A stretch of 64,000 nucleotides of DNA from JALOLG01 sp963776935 (GTDB lineage Bacteria > Actinomycetota > Acidimicrobiia > Acidimicrobiales > Ilumatobacteraceae): positions 248,001 through 312,000 of the forward strand of contig CAVZOP010000003.1 of assembly GCA_963776935.1 (NCBI GenBank), in the 5' to 3' direction. Positions 55,429 through 64,000 of this stretch are shown here, one piece after another (the first letter of the stretch is position 1; each line of letters begins with the position of its first letter). A program made the position numbers and the translations under genes. A model generated the notes under the pieces. The model saw only the letters and a program-made list of their open reading frames with translations, was not told the origin of the DNA and ran no database searches.

Positions 55429-55860
55429 TCAGCCGCCGAGCCGTTCGGTGGTGAAGACCTCTTCGCCGTCAACGGTGCCGGTGAACTCCCCGTCGAGGGT
55501 TACCACCGACACGCCGGGGATCTCGTTGGTCGTGCCGGTGAGCGCCGCGGCACCCCCGTCCTGGGTCGTGCCGGTGCAGCTGATGTCGATCTGGGCGACG
55601 CCGTCCTGAACCGTCGCCTCGCAGGTCAGCGGACCGTCGAGCTCGTGTCCCGCGTTGTTGAACTGCTCCTCGCCCTGTTGCGTGGCGATGTTCCGGGCAA
55701 GGGCTTCGCCGGCGTCGTCGGCAGCTTCGCCGACGGCATCACCAACCTCGGTGACGGCAGACTCCAAGTCCGACTCCACGGCGTCCTGGGTGTCCTCGCT
55801 GCAACCAGCGATCACGAGAACGGCAGCGACGGCGGCTGCGTGGGCAAGACGAATTTTCAT
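55429..55860 (-). CDS. Lipoprotein of unknown function
   Basis: 143 residues. A signal peptide with lipobox LVIAGC (first ~20 residues) indicates a membrane-anchored extracytoplasmic lipoprotein. A helical acidic stretch follows (DAVESDLESAVTEVGDAVGEAADDAG), then a beta-rich C-terminal domain with two Cys (LTCEATVQDG, ISCTGTTQDG) resembling the DUF4333-like exported domains. A weak SigB-like promoter (GTTTGT, 13 bases, GGGAAG at 55870-55894) precedes it. Confidence 0.7.
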   Translation of the reverse strand: MKIRLAHAAAVAAVLVIAGCSEDTQDAVESDLESAVTEVGDAVGEAADDAGEALARNIATQQGEEQFNNAGHELDGPLTCEATVQDGVAQIDISCTGTTQDGGAAALTGTTNEIPGVSVVTLDGEFTGTVDGEEVFTTERLGG

Positions 55861-55897
55861 GCCGTAACGCTTCCCAGCTGTCTCCGACACAAACCCG

Positions 55898-56659
55898 CTA
55901 CGGCGGGACCACGCCGAAATCCTCGCGCCCCGCTGACGCCGTGTCAGACTCGCTGTCGAACGCGGCGGGCCAGAGCGCTCGGGCGGCGATGACGAGCGCA
56001 CCGCCTCCCATCGCCATGCCGAACACAGTGTCGAGGGCGTAGTGCATGCCCAGGTACACCCGCGCCCACGCGACGAGCACCACCATCAACGCCCCGACCG
56101 CCGCAACGACGCGCGCCATGCCCACCCGACCGAAGATCGCCAGCAGGAGCGCGGCGCCGATCCAGCACACCACCGTGGCGGCGACGTGACCGGACGGATA
56201 GCTGAACGTCGACGGCACTGAACCGACCTGGGGAACGTCGGGCCGCGGCCGTTGGACCGCGTAGTTCACCGCACCGAAACAGGCGAACTCGATCAACAGT
56301 CCCAGGGGCACGAATGCCATCGCCAGCCACTTGCGGGCCAGGGCGAGAACGACTGTGATCGCCAACGCCATGGCGACGATGGAGGGCGCGTCGCCGAGGC
56401 GCGAGACGAACACGGCGAACGACTCGAACCCGTCCGTTCGGCTGTCAGCCAGCTCCTCGCTGATTCGAGCATCCCAAGCGCGTACGCCTTCCAGCATCGG
56501 CAGGTAGGTGAGCGCAGCCCCGGCGGCGATCAGCGCGGCCGCCATGAGGAACAATCCGACGCCGGCGACGCGGACAACCGAACCGAGCGTCGCCGCATCC
56601 GGGCTCTCAGGAGACGAATCCGCCCCCGCGACCCTGGCGAGTCGGGACCGTTCGATCAC
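55898..56659 (-). CDS. PAP2 phosphatase
   Basis: About 253 residues with six transmembrane helices. PAP2 motifs: NYAVQRPRPDVPQ, STFSYPSGHVAATVV and RVYLGMHYALDTVFG. The GTG at 56659 is 11 bases downstream of a GGGTAA -10, so the transcript is nearly leaderless. A longer frame to 56827 has no support. It is divergent from another PAP2 gene. Confidence 0.8.
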   Translation of the reverse strand: MIERSRLARVAGADSSPESPDAATLGSVVRVAGVGLFLMAAALIAAGAALTYLPMLEGVRAWDARISEELADSRTDGFESFAVFVSRLGDAPSIVAMALAITVVLALARKWLAMAFVPLGLLIEFACFGAVNYAVQRPRPDVPQVGSVPSTFSYPSGHVAATVVCWIGAALLLAIFGRVGMARVVAAVGALMVVLVAWARVYLGMHYALDTVFGMAMGGGALVIAARALWPAAFDSESDTASAGREDFGVVPP

Positions 56660-56667
56660 GCCGAGCG

Positions 56668-56696
56668 GTTTACCCGGGGCCTCGATGGGGATAAAC
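56668..56696. promoter_or_regulatory. Overlapping divergent SigB-class promoters
   Basis: Minus strand: GTTTAT (56696-56691), 15 bases, GGGTAA (56675-56670), toward the gene starting at 56659. Plus strand: GTTTAC (56668-56673), 14 bases, GGGATA (56688-56693), toward ATG 56703. The two share nearly the same 29 bases because the region is an inverted repeat (GGTTTA ... TAAACC). Confidence 0.6.
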
Positions 56697-56702
56697 CTGT
56701 CC

Positions 56703-57587
56703 ATGATCTTGCTGCTGACGATCGGAGCAGGTGTGGCAGTTGCCGCGGTCGTCGGCTTGATCGAGCGGCGCTGGCCGCAGGTCGAGGCGCCCCGCCTGTC
56801 GGATGAGACGATCGTCGAAGAAGTCACACGCCACCCGGGTCTGGCGGGCCACCTCCGACATCACTTCAACCCGAAGACCGAGACGGGCGTCGCGCTCACC
56901 ATCGCGGTCGCGCTCGTCGTCGGGGCGGCGGTGGGCATCGGGATCCTGCTGGCGATGGTCCGTACCCATTTCGGCCTGACGTCGTGGGACTTGCGCCTCG
57001 CCCGATTCGGAGCCGAGCACGAGACCGCCTTCTCCACCGATGTCCTGCGGGCTCTCAGCCAGTTCGGCGGTACCAACGGCGTGGTGCTCATCGCCGCCGT
57101 CGTGTGTGTCGTCGAGTACGTGCGACGGCCGACGAGATCACTGCCGCTGTTCCTCGCCCTCGTCGTCGGCGGCCAGTTCGCGATGTCGAACGGCATCAAG
57201 ATTCTCGTCGAGCGAGCCCGTCCCGACCTCGCCCGGCTGACCGGCTACGCCGGGACGTCGTTCCCGTCGGGCCACGCGACCGCCGCTGCGGCGACCCTTG
57301 CCGCGGTGGCGCTGGTGATGACACGGGGACGGTCACGCCGGACGAAGGCCGTCGCCGCGGCGGTGGCCGCCGGGCTGGCCGCAATCGTGGCGGCGACGCG
57401 GGTGTTTCTCGGCGTGCACTGGTTCACCGATGTCGTCGCCGGTCTGCTCCTCGGGTGGGGTTGGTTCGCGTTGTGCTCGATCGCCTTCGGTGGTCGGTTG
57501 CTGATCTTCGGCCGCCCCGTCGAAATGGCCGAATCGGTGGCGGCCACCGACGCCATCGACCCGAGCCCGACGAGCGCCGCGCCGTGA
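56703..57587 (+). CDS. PAP2 phosphatase, paralogue of 18698 gene
   Basis: 294 residues: N-terminal helix, a charged loop with RHPGLAGHLRHHF, then the PAP2 core with ILVERARPDLA, TSFPSGHATAAAA and TRVFLGVHWFTDVVAG. The closing GLLLGWGWFALCSIAFGGR matches GLALGWGWFLLVAVVFGGR in the 18698 protein. ATG 56703 lies about 10 bases after the plus-strand -10. It is inferred to be SigB-controlled, like its paralogue's operon. Confidence 0.85.
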   Translation: MILLLTIGAGVAVAAVVGLIERRWPQVEAPRLSDETIVEEVTRHPGLAGHLRHHFNPKTETGVALTIAVALVVGAAVGIGILLAMVRTHFGLTSWDLRLARFGAEHETAFSTDVLRALSQFGGTNGVVLIAAVVCVVEYVRRPTRSLPLFLALVVGGQFAMSNGIKILVERARPDLARLTGYAGTSFPSGHATAAAATLAAVALVMTRGRSRRTKAVAAAVAAGLAAIVAATRVFLGVHWFTDVVAGLLLGWGWFALCSIAFGGRLLIFGRPVEMAESVAATDAIDPSPTSAAP

Positions 57588-57636
57588 GTGCGATGTCCAA
57601 ACCGCGTGCGTCGGGTTCAGGCGCCGGAGCCCGAGA

Positions 57637-58563
57637 TCACGCCGCCTCCGCCGAGCGCGCGGGCGGGAGGAGGCGTTGCGCCATCTGCAGGAGGAAGGAT
57701 CTCTTCGGTTGCCACACGCTCCGTTCCTCGAACGGCCAGGCGTAGGTCATGGCCCCGTCGCGGGCGCACTCGCGTAGACCCGGCTCGCCGAGCTCGTCGG
57801 CGGACCAGTCATAGATCTGATGCAGTCTGGGGAGAATCACTCCGAAGTCCAGCAGGCGACCGAATCCGAGCTCGTCGGACAGGTAGGAGTCGACGTGGTC
57901 GGTGAGTGGGTACTCGTCGGGAAGTACTCGAGAGAGCTGAAGGAATATTCCGGTCATCCCGAGTCTTGGGTCGCCGAGGAGCGGCGCAACCGGACCGAGC
58001 CATCCGAGCGACATGCGCGGCGCGGCGACGAGGGCGTGTGTGTAGAGCACCCGGCACAACACGACGTTCATGAAGAAGCGCTCCGGCGCGTTCTCCGCGT
58101 CGGCGAGGTCGCGATGTTCGAGGTATGCGGCGGCGACGCTCGCGTTGTGTGCCCGATACCAGGAGCGGGCCGTCGGAGCCTCGGCGAACGAGAGCCAATG
58201 GTCGACCGTGCGCGACGAGGCCGGGCCGGCCCGTTCACCCGTCAGCGCTACCGCTTCACAGCCGTCACGCAGGAGGCGCTCGTTGACTGCTCGCCACCAC
58301 GGACTCCCAGGCCGCTCGTTGTGCGCCGGCTCCAGCACACCGCGACGGAGTTGCCAGCGCATGAACGACAATGCGGCGCGCCGGTACGGCAGGTGCCGCG
58401 GCGCGGTGCCGGACGGTCCGTGGTACAGCCGTTCCACGAGCTCGATCCGAGCGGCCGGGTCGTCGCGCACCGCCGCGACCTGTTCGTTGGCCCAGTCCGC
58501 GGCCGACACCTCACTCGACACGTGGTCAGTCTCCCGCGCCGTGGCACTCCCGATCGATTTCAC
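57637..58563 (-). CDS. Protein of unknown function
   Basis: 308 residues, cytoplasmic, mostly helical. Notable text: YRRAALSFMRWQLRRGVL, GSPWWRAVNERLLRDGCEA, RSWYRAHNASVAAAYLEHRD, ERFFMNVVLCRVLYTHALVA and HVDSYLSDELGFGR. The pattern recurs in uncharacterised actinobacterial proteins, but I cannot name a family. GTG 58563 with GAGGACAG just upstream. Confidence 0.7.
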   Translation of the reverse strand: MKSIGSATARETDHVSSEVSAADWANEQVAAVRDDPAARIELVERLYHGPSGTAPRHLPYRRAALSFMRWQLRRGVLEPAHNERPGSPWWRAVNERLLRDGCEAVALTGERAGPASSRTVDHWLSFAEAPTARSWYRAHNASVAAAYLEHRDLADAENAPERFFMNVVLCRVLYTHALVAAPRMSLGWLGPVAPLLGDPRLGMTGIFLQLSRVLPDEYPLTDHVDSYLSDELGFGRLLDFGVILPRLHQIYDWSADELGEPGLRECARDGAMTYAWPFEERSVWQPKRSFLLQMAQRLLPPARSAEAA

Positions 58564-58634
58564 ACCTGTCCTCGCTGCCGTTCGGGGACGGAGCGGACCA
58601 CGCCAGGCCAGGGTGGTCGCGTTCGCACGCGAGG

Positions 58635-59537
58635 TCAGGGGAGGATCGGGGTGGCGTCGAGGTAGTCGAGGTCGAGGAGTCGAGTGGCGGGCGCGACGGT
58701 TTCGATCGCCTCTCGGATCGGGCCGATGTCGGTCTCCACCGAGAAGCCCGGGAGCCAGTTGTCGTGGTGGCTGAGCACGACCGAGCGCGGCTGCACCATC
58801 TCGACCTGGCGGGCGACGAACTCGGCGAGTGAACCCTGGATCGGCTCACCGTCGATGTTGCCGCGGCCCGCGGCGGCGAGGATCGCCACGTCGGGTCGCA
58901 GGTCGCGCATCACGCCGCTCCAATGTCCTGACGTGTCCTGGTACAGCACGCGACCATCAGGTGTGTCGAACAAATACACGAGTGCGCCACCGTCGCCACG
59001 AGTGCTGTGGCCGGCCCGCGACTCGATCACGTGCTCGATCGCCGGCGGTGCCAGCGACGTCGTCACGAACTGCATCAGCTCGCCCATCCGCCGCTGCTGC
59101 TCGTGCCACTTCACGCCGAGATCGCCGAGGCACACCTCGTCGGCGGCATGCATCGTCGTGTGCGACCACACACAGCTGTGCTGGCTCGGGTAGACCGAGA
59201 CGGTGACGTCGTTGCCGAGGTCGACGCTCTCGCCACCGGCGACGCAGATCATGCGCTCCGCCGGCACGCCGGCCTCGGCCATCACCCGCACGCTCTCGTA
59301 GCTGCCGATCAACGTGGCGGTCGTGTTCGCCATGATTCGCTCGGCGCCGTACAGATGGTCGAAGTGGGCGTGGCCGATCACGATCCAGTCGCACTCGCCC
59401 ACGTCGTCGGCGCGCTGGCGTGGCTGTGGTCCGGCGGCGTTCTCTGCCCGGTCGATGTAGGCGTCGAGGAAGATCGTGAGCCCACCCGTGCGCATCCGGA
59501 ACGTCGCGCAGCCGAACCAGTCGAGCGTCGTCGTCAC
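58635..59537 (-). CDS. Metallo-beta-lactamase-fold hydrolase
   Basis: 300 residues. Zinc-binding motif IGHAHFDHLYG (HxHxDH) near residue 50, further ligands near YPSQHSC and LSHHDNW. It resembles UlaG/L-ascorbate-6-phosphate-lactonase-like MBL proteins. GTG 59537 overlaps the stop of the TIGR03084 gene. The reaction is unknown; phosphodiester, lactone or thioester hydrolysis is typical. Confidence 0.8.
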   Translation of the reverse strand: MTTTLDWFGCATFRMRTGGLTIFLDAYIDRAENAAGPQPRQRADDVGECDWIVIGHAHFDHLYGAERIMANTTATLIGSYESVRVMAEAGVPAERMICVAGGESVDLGNDVTVSVYPSQHSCVWSHTTMHAADEVCLGDLGVKWHEQQRRMGELMQFVTTSLAPPAIEHVIESRAGHSTRGDGGALVYLFDTPDGRVLYQDTSGHWSGVMRDLRPDVAILAAAGRGNIDGEPIQGSLAEFVARQVEMVQPRSVVLSHHDNWLPGFSVETDIGPIREAIETVAPATRLLDLDYLDATPILP

Positions 59538-60319
59538 GCCACCCTCGGAACGGGTCCGTCGGTGGGTGGGCCGGCGAACGCCTGGGCGTACAGCAGCCAC
59601 TCCCTGGCAGCATCGCCGTCGACGTGCAATACGGTGTCGTCGACGTGTCGCCGTTGAGTCACGACGAGGCAGAAGTCCTCTGCCGGACCGGTGACGCGAT
59701 CCGTGGCGTCGTCGGGACCCCACGTCCACGTCGCCCCGGACGGTGCCGTGAGCTCCACGAACACCGGTGCGTCCGGTGGTACGAGGCCACGGTTGACGTA
59801 CGACCAGCCGCGGGTGATGAACCCGATCTGGGCGACGTGGCGGAGGCGGTCGGTCGCCGGTCGTTCGGCACCGACCGCATCGACGATGTCCTGGCCGTGG
59901 GCCCAGGTCTCCATCAGCCGTGCCGTCACGAACGACTTGGCGCCCATCGACGGTCCGTACCAGACGACCCGATCGTCGTCGGCGAGCGTGGCGACGGCGC
60001 CGGCGAGGAGGCGTCGGTTCTGGCGCCATGCCGCCAGCACGTCCGCGGGCGACATCGCCCGGTACGGGCCGAGCGTGAGCTGCTCGCCGCCGTCGGTCGA
60101 GGTGAACAGCGCTTCCATCGACGCCGCGAACGCGTCGGGGTCGGTGATCGCCAGCGCCGCGGTGCCGTCGAAGTACGTGAGGTGCCCGATCTGGTCGGCG
60201 ATGCTCCAGCCCGGGCTCGGCGTCGGCATCGCCCACACGTCGTCGGAGAGCGAGGCGACGACCGCGTCGAGCGCGTCGTGTTCGGCGAGCAGGTCGCTCG
60301 CCACGTCATGCACGCTCAT
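59534..60319 (-). CDS. TIGR03084-type metal-binding protein
   Basis: 261 residues with the DinB-like/maleylpyruvate-isomerase-type fold: PSPGWSIADQIGHLTYFD, MSPADVLAAWRQNRRLLAG and SFVTARLMETWAHGQDIVDA, with metal-binding His residues in both. The C-terminal domain contains DATDRVTGPAEDFCLVVTQRR. The family is common in actinobacteria and often lies near acyl-CoA metabolism genes, as here (divergent acyl-CoA carboxylase). ATG 60319 has GGGGGCC upstream. Confidence 0.85.
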   Translation of the reverse strand: MSVHDVASDLLAEHDALDAVVASLSDDVWAMPTPSPGWSIADQIGHLTYFDGTAALAITDPDAFAASMEALFTSTDGGEQLTLGPYRAMSPADVLAAWRQNRRLLAGAVATLADDDRVVWYGPSMGAKSFVTARLMETWAHGQDIVDAVGAERPATDRLRHVAQIGFITRGWSYVNRGLVPPDAPVFVELTAPSGATWTWGPDDATDRVTGPAEDFCLVVTQRRHVDDTVLHVDGDAAREWLLYAQAFAGPPTDGPVPRVA

Positions 60320-60419
60320 CGGCCCCCGTTCCTTGCGTCTCCACGTGTTCGTCCAGACGTCCGGGCACAACGTATCGTCGCTCCGATGTGTGGTCGAAGG
60401 CGCCGGCACGGAGCGAGCC

Positions 60420-62036
60420 GTGGCTGACGCAACCGGCGGGGGTCCGGTGCTGCGCAGCAAGCTCGACACACGCTCCGACGACTTCCGGTCGAACCTCGAC
60501 GCGATGGCTGCGCTGTGGGCGCAGGTCGAAGAGCAGCTGGCCGCGGTCCCGTCGATCGGCGGCCAGCGCTACGTCGACCGCCATCGTGCCCGCGGCAAGA
60601 TGCTCGTTCGCGAGCGCATCGAGGCGCTGGTCGATCCGAACTCGGCGTTCCTCGAGCTGAGTCCGCTGGCGGCGTGGGGCACACAGGACCCGATCGGGGC
60701 CGGCACGGTGAGTGGGATCGGCATCGTCGAGGGAGTCGAGGTGGCGATCAGCGGCACCGACATGACGTATCGCGGCGGGTCGACGAACCCGACGACGTTG
60801 ACCAAGAGCGCCCGCCTGTACGAGATCATCCGGCGCAACCGCCTGCCGGTGATCACGCTCAACGAATCCGCCGGCGCCGACCTGCCGCGGCAGGCCGACA
60901 TCTTCGTGCCGGGTGGCGCCGGCTTCAAGAACCTCACCCAGCTCTCGCGCATGGGCATCCCCTCGATCACGCTCGGCTTCGGGCCGGCGACCGCCGGCGG
61001 CGCCTACGTGCCCGGCATGAGCGACTACGTGGTGATGGTGAAAGGGCGCGGCACCGCCTACCTCGGTGGCCCGCCGCTGGTGAAGATGGCGATCGACGAG
61101 ATCGTCGACGAGGAGACGCTCGGTGGTGCCGAGATGCACTCGCGCACGAGCGGCCTGTCGGACTACCTCGCCGTCGACGAGATGGATGCGCTGCGGATCG
61201 GCCGCGACATCGTGCGCCACCTACGCTGGCGCAAGCTCGGTCCCGGGCCGACCGAGCCCGCCGACCCGCCGCTGTACGACGCCGAGGAACTGCTCGGCTG
61301 TGCGTCGGCCGACGTTCGTGTTCCGTTCGACGTGCGCGAGATCCTCGCCAGGGTGCTCGACGGCAGCCGGTTCGAGGAGTTCAAACCGCTCTACGGCAGC
61401 CAGTTGGTGTGCGGCTGGGGTTCGGTCTGCGGGTTCCCGGTCGGCGTGCTCGCCAACAACGGGATCCTGTTCTCCGAGGAAGCAGAGAAGGGCGCACAGT
61501 TCATTCAGTTGTGCAACCGCATCGACACGCCGCTCGTGTTCTTCCAGAACATCACCGGCTTCATGGTGGGATCGAAGGCCGAGCAGCGCGGCATCATCAA
61601 GCACGGTGCCAAGCTCATCAACGCGGTGTCGAACTCGACGGTGCCGCACTTCGTGGTGATGGTCGGCGCGAGCTACGGCGCCGGCAACTACGGCATGTCG
61701 GGAAAGGCGTACGACCCGCGGTTCATCTTCACCTGGCCGAACCACCGCATCGCCGTCATGGGACCGAAGCAGCTCGCGGGCGTGATGGACATCGTCGCCC
61801 GCAACGCCGCCGCCGGCCGGGGGGTCGAGGTCGACGAGGAGGCGCTCGCGGCCCAGACGGGCGCGCTCGAAGCGCAGATCGAAGGCGAGTCGACGGCGCT
61901 GTACGCAACGGGTCGTGTTTGGGACGACGGGATCATCCACCCGCGCGACACGCGCACGGTGCTGGCAATGGCGATCTCCGCTGCCCACAGCAACGTCGTC
62001 GAGGGCACTCGCGAGTACGGAATCTGGCGGCACTGA
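60420..62036 (+). CDS. Acyl-CoA carboxylase beta (carboxyltransferase) subunit
   Basis: 538 residues. The two crotonase-like halves are clear: DRHRARGKMLVRERIEALVD, ESAGADLPRQADIFVPGG, GPATAGGAYVPGMSDYVVMV, then GFPVGVLANNGILFSEEAEK, ASYGAGNYGMSGKAYDPRF and WPNHRIAVMGPKQ. The first half is closest to methylcrotonyl/geranyl-CoA carboxylase beta chains, so branched-chain or terpenoid acyl-CoA carboxylation is likely, but acetyl/propionyl-CoA cannot be excluded. GTG 60420 has GGAG upstream. The stop overlaps the alpha-subunit ATG. Confidence 0.85.
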   Translation: MADATGGGPVLRSKLDTRSDDFRSNLDAMAALWAQVEEQLAAVPSIGGQRYVDRHRARGKMLVRERIEALVDPNSAFLELSPLAAWGTQDPIGAGTVSGIGIVEGVEVAISGTDMTYRGGSTNPTTLTKSARLYEIIRRNRLPVITLNESAGADLPRQADIFVPGGAGFKNLTQLSRMGIPSITLGFGPATAGGAYVPGMSDYVVMVKGRGTAYLGGPPLVKMAIDEIVDEETLGGAEMHSRTSGLSDYLAVDEMDALRIGRDIVRHLRWRKLGPGPTEPADPPLYDAEELLGCASADVRVPFDVREILARVLDGSRFEEFKPLYGSQLVCGWGSVCGFPVGVLANNGILFSEEAEKGAQFIQLCNRIDTPLVFFQNITGFMVGSKAEQRGIIKHGAKLINAVSNSTVPHFVVMVGASYGAGNYGMSGKAYDPRFIFTWPNHRIAVMGPKQLAGVMDIVARNAAAGRGVEVDEEALAAQTGALEAQIEGESTALYATGRVWDDGIIHPRDTRTVLAMAISAAHSNVVEGTREYGIWRH

Positions 62037-64000
62037 TGATCCGCCGCCTGCTCATCGCCAACCGGGGCGAGATCGCCGTGCGGATCGCGCGCACCGCGCA
62101 ACGGATGGGCATCGACACCGTCGGTGTGTACTCCGAGCCCGATCGCGACGCGCTGCACGTCGACTCCGTCGACCTCGCCGTGGCGCTCGGTGGGTCGAGT
62201 CCAGCCGAGTCGTACCTCCGTGGGGATGCGGTGTTGCAGGCCGCACTCGACACGGGGTGTGACGCGGTCCATCCCGGTTACGGCTTCCTCGCCGAGAACG
62301 CCGCGTTCGCACAGTCCGTGATCGACGCCGGGCTGATCTGGGTCGGCCCGACACCGGAACAGATCGCGTTGCTCGGCGACAAGGTGGCGGCGAAGAAGGC
62401 GGCCATCGAGGCCGGAGTGCCGACCACGCCGATCTACGACGCGGCACCGGGATCGGTGCCGAGCGGTCTCACGATGCCGGTGCTCGTGAAGGCCGCGGCA
62501 GGCGGCGGTGGCCGGGGCATGCGCGTCGTGCGCGACGAGTCGGAGCTCGCCGACAGCGGTCGAGTCGGCGGCGCGTGAGGCGGAGTCGGCGTTCGGCGAT
62601 GGTCGCGTCTTCATCGAGCCCTACATCGAGCACGGCCATCACATCGAAGTCCAGATCATGGGCGATCGGCACGGCACCGTCGTCCACTTCGGTGAGCGCG
62701 AATGCTCGATCCAGCGCCGCAACCAGAAGATCATCGAGGAGACCCCCTCGCCGAGCATCTCCGACGAGACCCGCGAGGCGCTGTGGGCGGGCGCCCTCGC
62801 ACTCGCCCGCCACGTCGGCTACGAGAACGCCGGCACGGTCGAGTTCCTCGTCGGAGCGGACGGCACGATCAACTTCCTCGAGGTCAACACCCGCCTGCAG
62901 GTCGAACATCCTGTGACGGAGATGGTCTACGGGGTCGATCTCGTCGACGTGCAACTCCGGGTCGCAGCGGGCGAGCCGCTGGCGACCGAGCAACTCGACA
63001 GCCGGCCCCGCCACGGGTGCGCGATCGAAGTGCGGATCGTCGCCGAGGACCCATCAGCCGGGTGGCTGCCGTCGACCGGCGTGATCACGAGTTTCGCGAT
63101 CGGCGACAGCGTCAGGATCGACACCGGCGTCCGTGCCGGTTCGGTCGTGTCCGCCGACTACGACTCGCTGCTGGCCAAGGTGATCGCCGGCGGTCGCGAT
63201 CGCACGAGCGTCGCCGCCACCCTCGCACGTGCCCTCACCGAGGCCGACGTGTCCGGCGTGCGGACCGACGTCGACACGCTCGTGGCGATCTTGCGCGAGC
63301 CCGACTTCGTCGCCGCCCGCACCCCGACGTCGTACCTCGACCTGCACCCCGACGTACTCGGAGCCCGAGGTGCGGATGGTGACGACCGGCTGGCACTGCT
63401 CCTGGCGGCCGTGTTCGCCGCCGAGGCGCTCGATCGTGCCGAGGCACCCGTCTGGGGCTTCGCCCCCTCGGGATGGCGGAACCTGAGGATCCGGGGCCAG
63501 CGCCAGACCTGGATCGACGACCGCACCGACGAGCACCACGCGATCGAGTACGTCGTCCACCCCGGATCTCATGAGGTTTCGGCGCCCTCAAGACACCGAA
63601 ACTGCACGAGAACGGTTGATGCGTGGGTCGGGGCGTTCCCGGTTGCGACCGATGACGGGTCGCTCTCGACGGACGATCGGCGGCGGATCGCGGTGCGCCT
63701 GCTCTACCGCAGCGACGAGCACATCGCGATCGAGCTCGACGGTCGTCGAAGAGTTGTCCGCGTCGACGGTCGGGACGGGTCGTGGCACACACGGAGCGCG
63801 GCGGGCGCGGCGACGTGGCGACGCGCTCCACGGTTCGCCGATCACGCGGCCGAGCTCGTCGGCAGCGGACCGGTGGCGCCGCTGCCGGGAACCGTGATCG
63901 CGCTCCATGTCGCAACCGGCGACACCGTTGCCGAGGGGCAATTGCTGCTCGTGTTGGAAGCGATGAAGATGGAGCACAAGATCACGGCGGCCGGCGCGGC
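62036..64000 (+). CDS. Acyl-CoA carboxylase alpha (biotin carboxylase/BCCP), one frameshift, runs off the end
   Basis: The N-terminal frame has MIRRLLIANRGEIAVRIART, HPGYGFLAENAAFAQ and VKAAAGGGGRGM. After a one-base error near 62557 the second frame continues with ERECSIQRRNQKIIEE, EFLVGADGTINFLEVNTRLQ and VEHPVTEMVYG, then a linker domain and the biotinyl site LEAMKMEH at about 63955-63978. It is incomplete at the right edge. A 40-base copy of the palindromic repeat lies in frame at 63572-63611, encoding about 13 residues in the linker. It pairs with the upstream beta subunit. Confidence 0.8.
63572..63611. repeat. Palindromic repeat element (copy B), inside a coding region
   Basis: Matches the intergenic copy at 37980-38019 at 33 of 40 positions with no gaps, keeping GGTTTCGGCG and CACCGAAACT arms. 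It is in frame within the carboxylase alpha subunit and read through without a stop. Confidence 0.65.

Overview
The window is high-GC DNA, nearly fully coding, with bacterial gene packing: GTGA and ATGA start/stop overlaps, frequent GTG starts and GGAGG-type ribosome sites. The gene families point to an actinobacterium, most likely an Acidimicrobiia/Ilumatobacter-type lineage: DUF6458, SigB-family sigma with partner-switching proteins, TIGR03084, a cytochrome bd with no neighbouring cydCD, and MCC-like acyl-CoA carboxylases. The lineage is inferred from gene content and not proven. No rRNA, tRNA, CRISPR array, insertion sequence or phage was seen.

Layout. 1-990 has no recognisable gene. 991-4315 is a GAF histidine kinase / response regulator / membrane protein operon. 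4415-5429 is a SLOG plus TIR-like (deoxyribosyltransferase-fold) immune-type protein with one frameshift. 5954-10229 is a minus-strand block (hydrolase, flavin-dependent hydroxylase of acyl-CoA dehydrogenase type, SnoaL protein, LuxR regulator) broken by many single-base indels. 10304-11272 is a TIR - transmembrane - PA-IL-like protein. 11284-17805 holds a DJ-1/PfpI protein, a hydrolase, DNA polymerase IV, a thiamine-diphosphate enzyme and a PhoD-type phosphodiesterase. 17866-21479 is a lipid/envelope operon (two PAP2 phosphatases, a BrkB/YihY protein, a diacylglycerol-kinase-like enzyme). From 34110 down to 21560 every gene lies on the minus strand: ArsA-HSP20 ATPase, two unknown proteins, an MpaB/Lcp-type oxygenase, a cyclase-ATPase regulator, an ECF sigma factor, a Crp regulator, a large membrane protein, a 36-residue acidic peptide and an M15-like peptidoglycan enzyme. 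At about 34875 two N-terminally truncated genes (LVIVD-type and DUF305) meet head to head.

35566-41975 is ordinary metabolism plus metG. 42016-47700 is a general-stress partner-switching island: STAS antagonist, CHASE3-HAMP-PP2C phosphatase, two GHKL anti-sigma-like proteins, a SigB/F-type sigma factor, a NarL-type regulator, DUF6458 and small membrane proteins. 47911-55860 has a hydrolase, SDR, Hsp20, phosphotransferase, cytochrome bd oxidase (cydAB), and a TetR regulator divergent from a SnoaL protein. 55898-57587 is a divergent PAP2 pair. 58635-64000 carries a metallo-beta-lactamase-fold protein, a TIGR03084 protein and an acyl-CoA carboxylase (beta subunit, then alpha subunit running off the end).

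How it fits together. The sequence contains a recurring promoter, GTTT-like -35, 13-15 bases, GGGTAA/GGGTAC -10, of the SigB class. It lies before the sigma/anti-sigma pair, the second anti-sigma gene, DUF6458, a 24-residue membrane peptide, the PAP2-BrkB-DagK operon, and (as overlapping divergent promoters) the distant PAP2 pair. I infer that the sigma factor at 45244 drives an envelope/lipid stress regulon visible within this single window. A second theme is sequence quality: at least nine loci need a single-base correction to restore a family-length protein, and about 13 corrections fall in 5954-10229. Few of these genes have in-frame stops beyond those caused by the shifts, which suggests uncorrected sequencing indels more than decay.
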